Shown: positions 8,639-17,115, numbered from the stretch's first letter. The stretch: 41,044 bases of DNA from Caldisphaera sp. (GCA_002877855.1 PNIA01000003.1:1-41044), one strand, 5' to 3'. The notes: generated by a model not told the origin, from the letters alone. Numbers and translations are program-made.

Positions 8639-9160
8639 CTACCCACCTCTTCTTAAATACCAGCCCAAATCTTTCAGTGGTTCAACTATTTTAATTTCTT
8701 TTTTCCCATTAATAACTTTACCTATTCCCCAACCTAAGGATTCATAATTTGCATTTACAACAACTTTTAGTCCTTTGCTAAACTTTATTAAGTGGTTTTG
8801 GTTTACATTTTTCCCATATAGAAAAATTTTCTCTCCAGTATCATCGATAATAATGCAATCTATAATTTTACATAACCTTGAAATTCTATTTGCTAGAGGT
8901 ATCCCAGGATGAAATTTTTCTTTCTTTATATAACCTAAATAATAACCCCCAGAATATATGGATTTAATATCATCTATCAGGCCATTAAAATAAATAGGAA
9001 AATCAAAAACATCATTAAATTTTGCGCCTTTCACAATTAATATCTTAGGGTTATTTAGTATTGACTCTATTTTTATCCCTAAACTGTCTGTAAATTCCTT
9101 AATGATATGCAACTCTTTTTCACTTAGATCCCTTAATCTTGGAGCTTCTTTAGCTTGCAT
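8639..9160 (-). CDS. PUA-domain protein (Nip7-like), probable RNA-binding factor
   Basis: This encodes 173 residues. The C-terminal part, 'IFLYGKNVNQNHLIKFSKG' followed by 'VVVNANYESLGWGIGK', has the PUA-domain pattern seen in Nip7/UPF0113-type ribosome biogenesis factors; the N-terminal 90 residues fit the pre-PUA domain of such proteins. It starts at ATG 9160, inside the end of the methyltransferase gene (28-base overlap), and stops next to the FKBP start. Its position beside an rRNA/tRNA methyltransferase supports a role in RNA modification or ribosome assembly. The exact target is unknown. Confidence 0.75.
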   Translation of the reverse strand: MQAKEAPRLRDLSEKELHIIKEFTDSLGIKIESILNNPKILIVKGAKFNDVFDFPIYFNGLIDDIKSIYSGGYYLGYIKKEKFHPGIPLANRISRLCKIIDCIIIDDTGEKIFLYGKNVNQNHLIKFSKGLKVVVNANYESLGWGIGKVINGKKEIKIVEPLKDLGWYLRRGG

Positions 9161-10131
9161 ATAAAAAAACCCTCCGTACCATCCCTATGTGGCCATAATC
9201 TTAAACAGCTTGATATTCTATCATCAAACTTTACACCATTAAATTCGATAAATGCATTACTTCCTATAGGTGAATTCACCTTAACTATATCTACGTTACT
9301 TCTTTCATGTAAAATTTTGTTAATAACGTATTCACCCTCTTCAATGGCAGTTGAACATGCAGCATAAATCATTTCTCCACCATTCTTCAATAAATCTAAT
9401 CCTTTATTTAACAAGTTGAGCTGCAACCTATGAATTTTCTTCATATCTCCTCTAGGTCTGCTTGTCTTTCTTCTTGGATCTTTTCTAATAATTCCTTCCC
9501 CACTTGATGGGGAATCCAATAGTACTCTATCTATATCTTTTAAATTTAATTTCCTAGCGTCTGTCTCTAATATTAAATAACTAGAAAAGCCCATTCTTTG
9601 TAAATTGGATCTCAAAGATTTAACTCTATTAGATTTAAGCTCAACAGCTATTAGCCTCACATTATCATTTGTAAGCTGCAGTATTTGGCTTGATTTACCT
9701 CCAGGGGCAGCTGCCATATCAACTATTATTTCATTTTTTCTTGGATTTAAGAGATAAGTAATCAACATAGAGCCAGGGTCCTGTATATAATAATAACCCA
9801 TAAGATACTCGTGGGTTGCGCCTGGTTTATATGGTGACTTTATTATTTCATAACCATGAGGTAGGAAAGGTATTTTCCCAATTTTAAATCCCTTTTCCTT
9901 TAATCTCTTTTCCAATTTGTTGCATTTGATAAGGAAATCATTACATCTTATCGTTTCAGGTAGTGATGCTTCATTTGCTTGCAACAATTCAATAGTTTCT
10001 TCTTTTCCTAAAAGCATAAGATATCTTTCTACTATATAGCTTGAATATCCATATTTTTTTGCTAGCTTTTCTGCTAATTCATTTATTTTATAATTAAATA
10101 CTTTATCATCTATCTCCTTCCATTTATCCAT
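9133..10131 (-). CDS. RNA cytosine-C5 methyltransferase, NOL1/NOP2/Sun family
   Basis: This SAM-dependent enzyme forms m5C in tRNA or rRNA. Seen in order are 'PETIRCN' before the catalytic domain, motif X 'QDPGSMLI', SAM-binding motif I AAAPGGKS (residues 140-147), motif IV DSPSSGEG (206-213) and motif VI AACS (257-260) with the nucleophile Cys259. Family members normally read D-A-P-C-S-G in motif IV; here Ser209 replaces that Cys (codon at 9505-9507). The Cys forming the covalent RNA bond is kept, so catalysis is plausible. Start is ATG 10131 with GGTGAA just upstream. It heads the 10131-7089 gene group. Confidence 0.9.
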   Translation of the reverse strand: MDKWKEIDDKVFNYKINELAEKLAKKYGYSSYIVERYLMLLGKEETIELLQANEASLPETIRCNDFLIKCNKLEKRLKEKGFKIGKIPFLPHGYEIIKSPYKPGATHEYLMGYYYIQDPGSMLITYLLNPRKNEIIVDMAAAPGGKSSQILQLTNDNVRLIAVELKSNRVKSLRSNLQRMGFSSYLILETDARKLNLKDIDRVLLDSPSSGEGIIRKDPRRKTSRPRGDMKKIHRLQLNLLNKGLDLLKNGGEMIYAACSTAIEEGEYVINKILHERSNVDIVKVNSPIGSNAFIEFNGVKFDDRISSCLRLWPHRDGTEGFFICKLKKLQD

Positions 10132-10192
10132 GCTTCACCAACATAATAATACTTTATAGTCCCTAAAGTTTTTTTATATCGGGGGGTTAAAA

Positions 10193-10729
10193 ATGAAAGT
10201 GCCATATAATAGATTGCTATTTCCAGGAAGGTTTCAACCGGTCCATTACGGACATCTAAAGGCTATTGAATATACATTAAGCATTTCTAATGAGGTTATA
10301 GTAGTAATAGGTTCCTCTCAAGAAAGCTATACTATAAAAAACCCATTAACAGCTGGAGAAAGAATCTCTTTGCTTAAAGAAGCATTAATCAATGAATTTG
10401 GAGAAGATTATTGTAAAAGAATCTACATAGTTCCAACATTAGACCTAGAGATGAACAAGGTATGGGTTCAATACTTAAAAATGTTGTTGCCTGACTTTGA
10501 TGGAGTTGTTTCAGGAAACCAACTAGTATTGCATCTTTTTAAAGACATGGGATTAAAGGCCATAGTACAACCAATGTTTAATAGAAACATGTGCAGCGGT
10601 ACTTCAATCAGAACCCAAATAATTAAAGGCCAAGATGGGTGGAAAAATTGTATACCAGGTTATTTGCTAGAAAGGCTTGAAGCCTTAGGATTTGTAGAAA
10701 GGCTTAAATCTTTATCAAAAAGTGACTAG
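10193..10729 (+). CDS. nadM: Nicotinamide-nucleotide adenylyltransferase
   Basis: This enzyme makes NAD from NMN and ATP, the last step of NAD synthesis. The nucleotidyltransferase motif GRFQPVHYGH (residues 12-21) contains the HxGH active site, and CSGTSIRTQI near residue 139 is the second nucleotide-binding motif, ISGTxIR. At 178 residues it has the usual length of the archaeal NadM family. Start is ATG 10193 with GGGGGG about five bases upstream. It is transcribed divergently from the RNA methyltransferase with 61 bases between them, so the two promoters share that gap. Confidence 0.95.
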   Translation: MKVPYNRLLFPGRFQPVHYGHLKAIEYTLSISNEVIVVIGSSQESYTIKNPLTAGERISLLKEALINEFGEDYCKRIYIVPTLDLEMNKVWVQYLKMLLPDFDGVVSGNQLVLHLFKDMGLKAIVQPMFNRNMCSGTSIRTQIIKGQDGWKNCIPGYLLERLEALGFVERLKSLSKSD

Positions 10730-10794
10730 GTTAAATTTATGTAATACAATAAAACATTTAAGTTTATTCTTATTAAAAAATAATGGTGATTAAA

Positions 10795-11277
10795 TTGGAA
10801 TTGCAGGTCCTAGATGTGCAAGTTCCAGAAGGAACTAATGTAATAATAGGGCAGAGTCATTTTATAAAATCTGTTGAAGATTTATATGAAACCCTAGCAA
10901 CAAGCTGCCCTTCATCAAAGTTTGGGATTGCTTTTTGTGAGGCCTCAGGAAAGAGATTAATAAGATTTGAAGGCAATGAAGATGGATTAACCAAGCAGGC
11001 TATAGATACATGCAAGCAAATCGCTGCAGGGCATGTATTTGTAATATACATGAAAGATTCATGGCCCATTAACGTTTTAAATGCAATAAAAAATATACAA
11101 GAAGTTGTAAATTTATATGTAGCAACATCAAATCCTGTAAAATTAATTATAGCCGATTTAGGAGAAAGCAGATCAATACTTGGTGTTTGTGATGGGTTTA
11201 AACCATTAGGTATTGAAAATGAAAATGACAAAAAGGAAAGAAAGGAATTGTTAAGAAAAATCGGCTATAAACTTTAA
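10795..11277 (+). CDS. Adenosine-specific kinase (DUF355 family)
   Basis: This encodes about 160 residues matching PF04008: 'VPEGTNVIIGQSHFIKSVEDLYE' near the N-terminus (quoted in part), 'KFGIAFCEASGKRLIR', and 'CKQIAAGHVFVIYM'. It ends with 'NPVKLIIADLGESRSILGVC'. The family was named from structural work as adenosine-specific kinase, but its role in the cell is not well defined. ATG 10783 is in frame, but GGTGAT is followed four bases later by TTG 10795, the same arrangement as at the nuoH and nuoL starts, so TTG is chosen. A TATA-like CATTTAAGT near 10755 suggests its own promoter. Confidence 0.85.
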   Translation: MELQVLDVQVPEGTNVIIGQSHFIKSVEDLYETLATSCPSSKFGIAFCEASGKRLIRFEGNEDGLTKQAIDTCKQIAAGHVFVIYMKDSWPINVLNAIKNIQEVVNLYVATSNPVKLIIADLGESRSILGVCDGFKPLGIENENDKKERKELLRKIGYKL

Positions 11278-11295
11278 AATTTGGTGAAGCAAATA

Positions 11296-11886
11296 TTGGA
11301 AGAAAAGCTAGCAATCGCGATTACAGGCATGCCAGGTAGTGGGAAAAGCTATATTGCAAAACTAATATCTGATAGATTAAATGCCCCAATATTTTCTATG
11401 GGTGATATAGTTAGAGAAGAAGTCTTGTCAAGAGGCCTACCTTTGACCTTGGAAAATGTTGAAAAAATAGCAACCCAATTAAGAAAGGAAAAAGGTAATA
11501 ATGCTGTTGCATTACTTCTCTTAGAAAGATTAAACAGCTACAACAAAAATATTGTTTTAATAGATGGTGTTAGGGGGATTGAGGAACTAAAAATACTAAG
11601 AGAGAAATTCAAGATTTGTTTAATAGCAGTCCATGCATCCCCAATTAAAAGGTTGATTAGATTGAAAGAAAGAAATAGAGAATCGAAAGAAATTACTTGG
11701 AATGATCTATTTTTTAGGGACATGAAAAATTTAGAATATGGCATAGGAAACGTTATAGCCCTTTCAGATTACATGATTATAAACGAAGAAGAAGGAAATA
11801 GCTCATTAAATATAGAAAAAATAATTGGTGCAATTAAAGATGGATCATGGAAAAATTACTGTAGAGGCGGAATTGAGACCTACTGA
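11296..11886 (+). CDS. UPF0200 family P-loop kinase-like protein
   Basis: A P-loop NTPase of nucleotide-kinase type. Walker A GMPGSGKS lies near the N-terminus, MGDIVREEVLSRG is the substrate-side helix seen in adenylate and dephospho-CoA kinases, and IVLIDGVRG is the Walker B-like strand. RLIRLKERNRES resembles the Arg-rich lid. This pattern is archaeal UPF0200, annotated as related to dephospho-CoA kinase; the true substrate is unproven. TTG 11281 is in frame, but TTG 11296 follows GGTGA by eight bases and is preferred. The 3' end overlaps UPF0201, which is fused to UPF0200 in some archaea, so the two probably act together. Confidence 0.82.
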   Translation: MEEKLAIAITGMPGSGKSYIAKLISDRLNAPIFSMGDIVREEVLSRGLPLTLENVEKIATQLRKEKGNNAVALLLLERLNSYNKNIVLIDGVRGIEELKILREKFKICLIAVHASPIKRLIRLKERNRESKEITWNDLFFRDMKNLEYGIGNVIALSDYMIINEEEGNSSLNIEKIIGAIKDGSWKNYCRGGIETY

Positions 11887-12295
11887 AGATGAAGAAAAAG
11901 TAATTAAGACCATAACAAATTTTTTCACACCCGAAAGCCTAGAAATTTTAGATCAAGGAGACTATAAAATAATTAAAGCATATTCGAATTCATTTAAATC
12001 ATTAATCAAACTTCATGATTCTTTAAGAATACAAGCAATTTTAGATGCCTCAAGATCTTATATGTTGAAAAGAATTCACGGAAATAAATTAGTGCTATTA
12101 TTACACAAGCAAGCTGCTTATCAAGGTAAAATAAGCTTCATATCATATGATAATGAATCACCTTTAGGACCAATAAAGATTATAATAGAATGCAATTGTA
12201 TAGGAGAAATAATAGATTGGCTGGCACCCCAAACTGCTAGAGGAAAACCTTTATGGGAGAAAAGATTGCCAGATGATAAAAATCTAGGTCTTTAA
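11840..12295 (+). CDS. UPF0201 family protein
   Basis: This is a small archaeal protein of unknown biochemical function. It shows the family pattern 'ITVEAELRPTEDEEKV' at the N-terminus, a basic 'RSYMLKRIHGNKLVLLLHKQAA' centre (quoted in part), 'SPLGPIKIII' and the C-terminal 'IDWLAPQTARGKP'. The fold is related to ribosomal protein L5-like domains in solved relatives. ATG 11840 is taken as start; TTG 11825 is also open. The gene overlaps the end of UPF0200 by about 47 bases in another frame. It converges with RNase Z, whose stop is 19 bases away. Confidence 0.85.
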   Translation: MDHGKITVEAELRPTEDEEKVIKTITNFFTPESLEILDQGDYKIIKAYSNSFKSLIKLHDSLRIQAILDASRSYMLKRIHGNKLVLLLHKQAAYQGKISFISYDNESPLGPIKIIIECNCIGEIIDWLAPQTARGKPLWEKRLPDDKNLGL

Positions 12296-12314
12296 ATACT
12301 AAAAGGAGTAGAAG

Positions 12315-13229
12315 TCAAGAAACAATAAATCTGTATTTTGCCAGATCCCATGTTAATATTGAATTAGGGAATACTTCTTTTGCTTGTCTTTCCAATTCAA
12401 CAGCTTCGAATCCCTCGTATCTAGAGCTAATATGCGTCAAAATCAAGAGTTGAGAATTTGACTCCTTTGCAATAAATGCTGCTCCTTTTGCTGTACTATG
12501 GTAAAACTGGTTTGCTTCGTCCGAATTTTCTTCAGAAAATGTTGATTCATGTATTATAACATTAGAGCCTTTTGCACCATTAATGACCTTCTCGCATGGT
12601 CTTGTATCTCCAGTATAAGCTAACCTAAAGGGTTTAATTTTGGTCAAGATATCTTGATTTTCTTCATAATTATCTACAATTTTTTCTATATCTGGACCGG
12701 GTTTAATTCCTTGTTTTTCCATTTCCCCTCTAATAACCCTCGGTCTTAAATTCCATTCAATAGTATAACCATAAGCTTCCCTTGAATGGCATACCTCAAA
12801 CCAATACACAATTATTTTATCTCCTCTTTGATTAAAAATTTCTATATTGCCATAACTACTATTAATTTCAAAAAGCCTTATTTCAAATCCTAAGTTTGAA
12901 CCCTCTAAAATTAATGCCTCTTTTATAAAATTAATTACATCCTTTGGAGCTACGATATTTAATGGTATGTTTCTAGTATTTAAATACATTGATTGCAAAA
13001 GACCCGGTAATCCATTTATATGATCTCCATGACCGTGAGTTATTAATATCGTATTTATTCTTGTTAATGGAACATCAGCCTGCCTGAGTCTATGTTGAAC
13101 TCCTTCCCCTGAATCTAAAAGTATTATATTACCTAACCAGTCCTTTATTACATAAGAAGAGGTAAATCTATTTTCTCCTGGGTAAGCCCCTCCTGTTCCT
13201 AGAGTTATTAGTTCTATCAATCTTGGCAA
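12315..13229 (-). CDS. rnz: Ribonuclease Z (tRNA 3' endonuclease)
   Basis: This metallo-beta-lactamase-fold zinc nuclease removes 3' trailers from tRNA precursors. LGTGGAYP at the N-terminus, LLDSGEGVQHRL, and the zinc motif THGHGDH (His65, His67, Asp69, His70) are present. The C-terminal half has YTGDTRP, IHEST and LTHISSRYEG, giving the remaining ligands. At 304 residues it is the short form usual in archaea. Start is TTG 13229 with GAGGT eight bases upstream. None of the tRNA genes seen here encodes CCA, so 3' trimming by RNase Z followed by CCA addition is needed. Confidence 0.95.
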   Translation of the reverse strand: MPRLIELITLGTGGAYPGENRFTSSYVIKDWLGNIILLDSGEGVQHRLRQADVPLTRINTILITHGHGDHINGLPGLLQSMYLNTRNIPLNIVAPKDVINFIKEALILEGSNLGFEIRLFEINSSYGNIEIFNQRGDKIIVYWFEVCHSREAYGYTIEWNLRPRVIRGEMEKQGIKPGPDIEKIVDNYEENQDILTKIKPFRLAYTGDTRPCEKVINGAKGSNVIIHESTFSEENSDEANQFYHSTAKGAAFIAKESNSQLLILTHISSRYEGFEAVELERQAKEVFPNSILTWDLAKYRFIVS

Positions 13230-13281
13230 TTCAATTTACCTCTAATTTATTATTACTTTAAAGAATTATAACTTTAAATAT

Positions 13282-13878
13282 TTAATGGTTAAAATATGCT
13301 CTTATCTTATGGACAATACTTTCCCAATCCAATTTAAAACCAATTATCCCAACAGCTATAAATAAGACCGTTAGCAAAACAGCTATAGTTGGCTTAGATA
13401 TAGATAAAATATAGGAAAATATACCTATTATTTTTAATTCTATATAAATTTCGAGAGAAGTTTTTATCAATTTTGCAATAGAAACTATAGAAGACATTTT
13501 AATTAATGAAATGTTTGCAGCACCTCCAGCTATAAATAAATAGCCATCAAAAGGTAAAACAGGTATTATTGCAAGTATAAACAATATCAAATAAAATATT
13601 TTCTTGCTTGAAAATTTAGATATAAACCTAACGTTTTTATTTTTTCCTAACTGCCTGCTAAATCCTTTTCCTACTAAAAACATAACTATCTTTGATAGAA
13701 TTGCTCCAAACGATGCAATAAATACAAATAGCCAATAGTATTTAAAGCCAATTTCAAATAGTAATGTTACAGTAACAATAGTATATGGTGGACCTCCAAA
13801 AGGAATAACATTAGAAATAAAAGATAAAATAAATACAATTGTTGAGGTAAGAAATGGATTGGAGAAACCAGAAACCAT
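13282..13878 (-). CDS. Integral membrane protein, VTT/DedA-like
   Basis: This encodes about 198 residues with five or six hydrophobic segments. The order 'SFISNVIPFGGPPYTIVTVT', then 'ILSKIVMFLVGKGFSR', then 'IPVLPFDGYLFIAGGAA' recalls the SNARE-associated/DedA (VTT) fold: re-entrant loop, 'Y.iGr..G' segment, and 'P..P.....aG...'. Known relatives are lipid scramblase-like or transport-related; a function here is not established. GTG 13890 is in frame, but ATG 13878 has GTGA eight bases upstream. It starts inside or just after the stop of the aEF-1 beta gene, so it is probably co-transcribed with it. Confidence 0.6.
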   Translation of the reverse strand: MVSGFSNPFLTSTIVFILSFISNVIPFGGPPYTIVTVTLLFEIGFKYYWLFVFIASFGAILSKIVMFLVGKGFSRQLGKNKNVRFISKFSSKKIFYLILFILAIIPVLPFDGYLFIAGGAANISLIKMSSIVSIAKLIKTSLEIYIELKIIGIFSYILSISKPTIAVLLTVLFIAVGIIGFKLDWESIVHKIRAYFNH

Positions 13879-13882
13879 AATG

Positions 13883-14158
13883 TTATTCACTTAATCTACT
13901 AATAGTTTCCACTTCTACATCTTCTACACCATTTACTTCTCTTATTTTAGATTCCAATTCTTCAGTTCCACCCTCAGTATTTTCTGGCATCGAGACCAAA
14001 AGTATTAAAGCCTTTAAACCAAAAGCTACAGGTTCTTCTTTGCTATCCAATATATTATACCCTTCTGGTAATGATTTCTTAATACTATCTTTAAGGTCAC
14101 TCAAATTAATATCCAATGAATTGGGCATGACTTTTAAAACAACTGCAACTTTTGCCAT
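13883..14158 (-). CDS. ef1b: Elongation factor 1-beta (aEF-1 beta)
   Basis: This is the nucleotide exchange factor that reloads aEF-1 alpha with GTP during translation. At about 91 residues it is the usual archaeal length. It shows 'KVAVVLKVMP', 'PVAFGLKALILLVSMPE' and 'GGTEELESKI..VNGVEDVEV', the conserved features of the EF1-beta guanine exchange domain. TTG 14167 is in frame, but ATG 14158 is chosen because GAGGT lies nine bases upstream and the family begins 'M.kVavvlkv'. It follows the zinc-ribbon gene by 12 bases, a pairing common in archaea. Confidence 0.93.
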   Translation of the reverse strand: MAKVAVVLKVMPNSLDINLSDLKDSIKKSLPEGYNILDSKEEPVAFGLKALILLVSMPENTEGGTEELESKIREVNGVEDVEVETISRLSE

Positions 14159-14170
14159 ATAAATCAAACC

Positions 14171-14380
14171 TCATGGACCAACAAATCCACAATTAGGACA
14201 TTTGTATTTCATGCCTTGCTTTCTGCATTTAGAGCATCTCCATATTAAAGCTTTTCCGCAATTAGGGCAATAAAATGCTACAGCTTTTTCTCTTGGATGA
14301 ATTATCTTACCACAACTAGTACATATAGGCGGCTGAACTGTATCTAGCATGTCTAGCTTTTTTACTGTAACTACTGACAT
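14171..14380 (-). CDS. Small zinc-ribbon protein linked to translation
   Basis: This encodes 69 residues with four CxxC knuckles: CTSC, CPNC, CSKC and CPNC, enough for two zinc ribbons. The spacing and the ending 'CPNCGFVGP' match the conserved archaeal small zinc-finger proteins encoded just upstream of aEF-1 beta, annotated as Zn-ribbon RNA-binding proteins. RNA binding is family-based inference. The start is ATG 14380 with GGGGT about nine bases upstream. It probably heads the operon continuing into aEF-1 beta and the VTT-like gene. Confidence 0.85.
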   Translation of the reverse strand: MSVVTVKKLDMLDTVQPPICTSCGKIIHPREKAVAFYCPNCGKALIWRCSKCRKQGMKYKCPNCGFVGP

Positions 14381-14476
14381 CTTATTAGACCCCTCATAAA
14401 GATTAGAGAATTGGGTTTTAAAAATTATTGTGCTATACTTTCATATAAAAAACTTTTTTATTATAAATTTTTAATT

Positions 14477-16441
14477 TCATTTTTGTATTGTTTTTAATTT
14501 TTTATTTTCACCATTTTTAACAAAAACTATTTGCGATTTGCCTGGAATTCTTTGTGATATTTCATTATCATCTATTGCTACTATTAAAGACTTGTATTCA
14601 TAAATGACTATTTTTTCTGCCATTTCTTTTATTTTTTTAGCGATATCAAGTACTTGGAAATTTCCTGGAATTAATTTTGCATAAACTAAAGATTGTTCCT
14701 TTACTATATTTTCGTTTCCAGAAATAATTACTGGTAAACCTTCAGAATTTAATGCAATTCCAACAAATATTTGCATGTCAAATTGTTTTAAGATATTCTT
14801 TTTTCCATATATCATAAAAGAACCTTTTGCTAAATATTCCCCTGAAGGAGGGCTTTTAGATACCTGATTTCCATAAACCCAATAAGCCCTCAAACCACCC
14901 ATTCCACCTTTCCATGCCTTGCTATATGCAACTGTTATTATAGCAGCATCATAAATGTCCTCTTCGTTAGCCTTCTCTTCTTCATTAAATAAAACTACCG
15001 CAGGTGATCCATGTATATCTGCATGAATAAATATGTCTTTATCTCTCAGGTATTTTTTAACAATACTTTCGTTTTGATCTGCATCTTTTCCCCCAATTGC
15101 TAATAAATTATTTTTTGTGATAACCCAATGATACTTCTCGTACCACTCTCTTTTTCTATTTCTAATCTTTTGTTTAATTTCATTAAGAATTAGCTTGCTT
15201 TGTATTTCACTTAGCTTCAACTGCATATCCTCTATTGATTTCAAAGCTCTTTTAGACTTTGATTTAAGCTCTCCAGCTTCTTTGTAAAGCCTTACAATAC
15301 TTTTATCAAGACCTTCTTCATCATAATAAATTTTTATTAAATCGTTTTCATAATTTATTAATGCATATCTTTCTTTAAAATCTATTTTTTTAACAGCATC
15401 ACATATCTTATCTTTTTTATTTAAATATTCCTTAATACAATGTAAAATTTGGTTAAAATATGAGTAGTTTGAAGCGATTATATTAGCTTCTTCTTCTAAT
15501 TTTTTGGATTCTTCGAGAAATTGATTAGCTAATACTTTGTTCTCTTCTATGCTATGCAAAATTTTTTCCTTTTCTTCTTCTAATTTAACATCTGCCTTAA
15601 CTTTAACTATTGTGTTAAAGTATTCATCTAAAGCATTATCAAAAAGATTATATTCAGATACATTCAAATTATTTTCTATAAGACTTTTAGGTTTAAATGG
15701 AGTAACTTGTATTGGTTCGTTATCCAGTGAATACGCTATATATCCTTTTCCCAATAATGATTCTTTTATTAAATTGTTTAAATTAATTAATAATGACTCT
15801 ATATCTTTTGTTTCTAATTTATTCGGATCTTCATCTTTTTTTATACCCGATAAGTAAACTACCTCTTCCGCTACTTCTCCAGGTAGATTCAATCCTAATA
15901 CTAATCCTCTAATGACGTCTTTAAATTTACGTAATTGATTATCAATAGCACCATAACTTAATTCCCATGGTTTATCATTAATTAATGATGGTAACCTATA
16001 TTCTTTTTTAATTTTTATTTCTCTATCCTTAAACCTAATGTATTTGTTTCCACCAATTATAAAATTATTATCATCTACTAATACACTAACTCCTCTAGGC
16101 AATAGCTCTGCATAAAGTTTAAAGTTATTAGAAAAAGTAAACGATATTACTCTATCAAATCCAAGTTGCTTTACATCAGTTACTCTTAAATCTCTAGTAT
16201 ATTTTCTCAATAATAATACGAACTGCTTTTCATTAAATTCTTTCGATGGTTTTATCCTTTGAGTATAATGTATTCTATTTGAAGGTTCGACTAAAAGCAT
16301 ATCCCCAACGTCTATTTTTATTTTTATTAATATTAGTTCGTCTTCTTGATAAATATTATCCACTCTTTGACCAACCAATTTTTTGCCTGTAGTATTAATC
16401 CATGAATATATGTCAACAGTTGACATGCTTTTTCTTGCCAA
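14477..16441 (-). CDS. NFACT-family ribosome quality control protein (RqcH/NEMF/Rqc2 homologue)
   Basis: This 654-residue protein binds stalled large ribosomal subunits and, in studied homologues, adds C-terminal tails to nascent chains. The N-terminal NFACT-N domain has 'RIHYTQRIKPSKEFNE' and the DR pair in 'LGFDRVISF' that homologues need for tailing. A long coiled coil fills the middle (about 290-450). The NFACT-R domain follows: 'KYLRDKDIFIHADIHGSPAV', 'AYSKAWKGGMGGLRAYWV' and 'PPSGEYLAKGSFMIYGKKN' (last two near 500-550). The start is TTG 16441, with GGAGATG upstream; ATG 16426 is an alternative. The hypothetical gene at 16460-16873 ends 18 bases upstream. Confidence 0.92.
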   Translation of the reverse strand: MARKSMSTVDIYSWINTTGKKLVGQRVDNIYQEDELILIKIKIDVGDMLLVEPSNRIHYTQRIKPSKEFNEKQFVLLLRKYTRDLRVTDVKQLGFDRVISFTFSNNFKLYAELLPRGVSVLVDDNNFIIGGNKYIRFKDREIKIKKEYRLPSLINDKPWELSYGAIDNQLRKFKDVIRGLVLGLNLPGEVAEEVVYLSGIKKDEDPNKLETKDIESLLINLNNLIKESLLGKGYIAYSLDNEPIQVTPFKPKSLIENNLNVSEYNLFDNALDEYFNTIVKVKADVKLEEEKEKILHSIEENKVLANQFLEESKKLEEEANIIASNYSYFNQILHCIKEYLNKKDKICDAVKKIDFKERYALINYENDLIKIYYDEEGLDKSIVRLYKEAGELKSKSKRALKSIEDMQLKLSEIQSKLILNEIKQKIRNRKREWYEKYHWVITKNNLLAIGGKDADQNESIVKKYLRDKDIFIHADIHGSPAVVLFNEEEKANEEDIYDAAIITVAYSKAWKGGMGGLRAYWVYGNQVSKSPPSGEYLAKGSFMIYGKKNILKQFDMQIFVGIALNSEGLPVIISGNENIVKEQSLVYAKLIPGNFQVLDIAKKIKEMAEKIVIYEYKSLIVAIDDNEISQRIPGKSQIVFVKNGENKKLKTIQK

Positions 16442-16459
16442 TACATTAACATCTCCATC

Positions 16460-16873
16460 TTACCAAGTTCTTTCTATCTTTTTATTTTTGAAAACCCACT
16501 TAAATTTTTCATAAACATTACAATCTATGACTATATCATTTCCTTCCCTAATTATTGATAACCCTTCAATAGGATTTTCTGGTGGGCTTGGTAATATTTT
16601 AGGCTTGACTACCCCTGAATATATTAACTTTTTATCTAATTTTTTCCACCAATATCTACCATAGTACTCATATATAATTTTATTCCTATTTTTTAACTTA
16701 TATACCTTATGAACTGGCTTTAAATAATATCCTTTATTTGATATTTCAGAATTATATACATAAATAACCTCCTTAATTTTATTTAATTCGCTGACTATAT
16801 CTTCATAACCATTAATTATTCTAACCTTGCAACTTGAAAGGGGCTCATTCGGCTTTTCCATTTCATCCCTCAT
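16460..16873 (-). CDS. Hypothetical protein upstream of RqcH
   Basis: This encodes 137 residues that I cannot assign. It is basic and rich in Tyr and Lys, with 'YEYYGRYWWKKLDKK' in the middle and no membrane segment, signal or cysteine cluster (only Cys15 and Cys118). It precedes the RqcH homologue by 18 bases on the same strand, so it is probably co-transcribed. ATG 16873 follows GAGATGA by six bases; ATG 16861 follows GAGG and is also possible. Tying it to ribosome rescue is inference from position only. Confidence 0.65.
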   Translation of the reverse strand: MRDEMEKPNEPLSSCKVRIINGYEDIVSELNKIKEVIYVYNSEISNKGYYLKPVHKVYKLKNRNKIIYEYYGRYWWKKLDKKLIYSGVVKPKILPSPPENPIEGLSIIREGNDIVIDCNVYEKFKWVFKNKKIERTW

Positions 16874-16969
16874 TATTGGTCATCTCGTCGCTAGGCACTT
16901 CATAGCCCTCTGTTTTATTGTTAATTCACGGGATAAATCTATTCATAATAAAAATAATTATCCATAAAA

Positions 16970-17075
16970 AGCCGGGGCCGGGATTCGAACCCGGGAAATA
17001 ACGGGTCTCTAACAACGATGGGCTAACCTCACTGCTACTGCAGCCCGCCGCCTTGGACCACTCGGCCACCCCGGC
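16970..17075 (-). tRNA. tRNA-Cys (GCA) with a 31-nt intron
   Basis: The minus strand gives acceptor GCCGGGG/CCCCGGC with discriminator T, a hallmark of tRNA-Cys. The D-stem is GCC/GGC, and the T-arm is CCGGG-TTCGAAT-CCCGG. Removing 17007-17037 restores an anticodon stem GCGGG/CCCGT around the loop CTGCAGA, with anticodon GCA. The intron sits after position 37, the common archaeal site. Its interior can pair (GCAGTGA with TCGTTGT, including wobbles), but the central helix of the bulge-helix-bulge is imperfect, so a relaxed splicing motif is likely. Mature length is 75 nt without CCA. Confidence 0.85.
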
Positions 17076-17115
17076 TTTCAATAGTTTTTGTCGAAAAAGG
17101 GGGTGAAATATTTTT

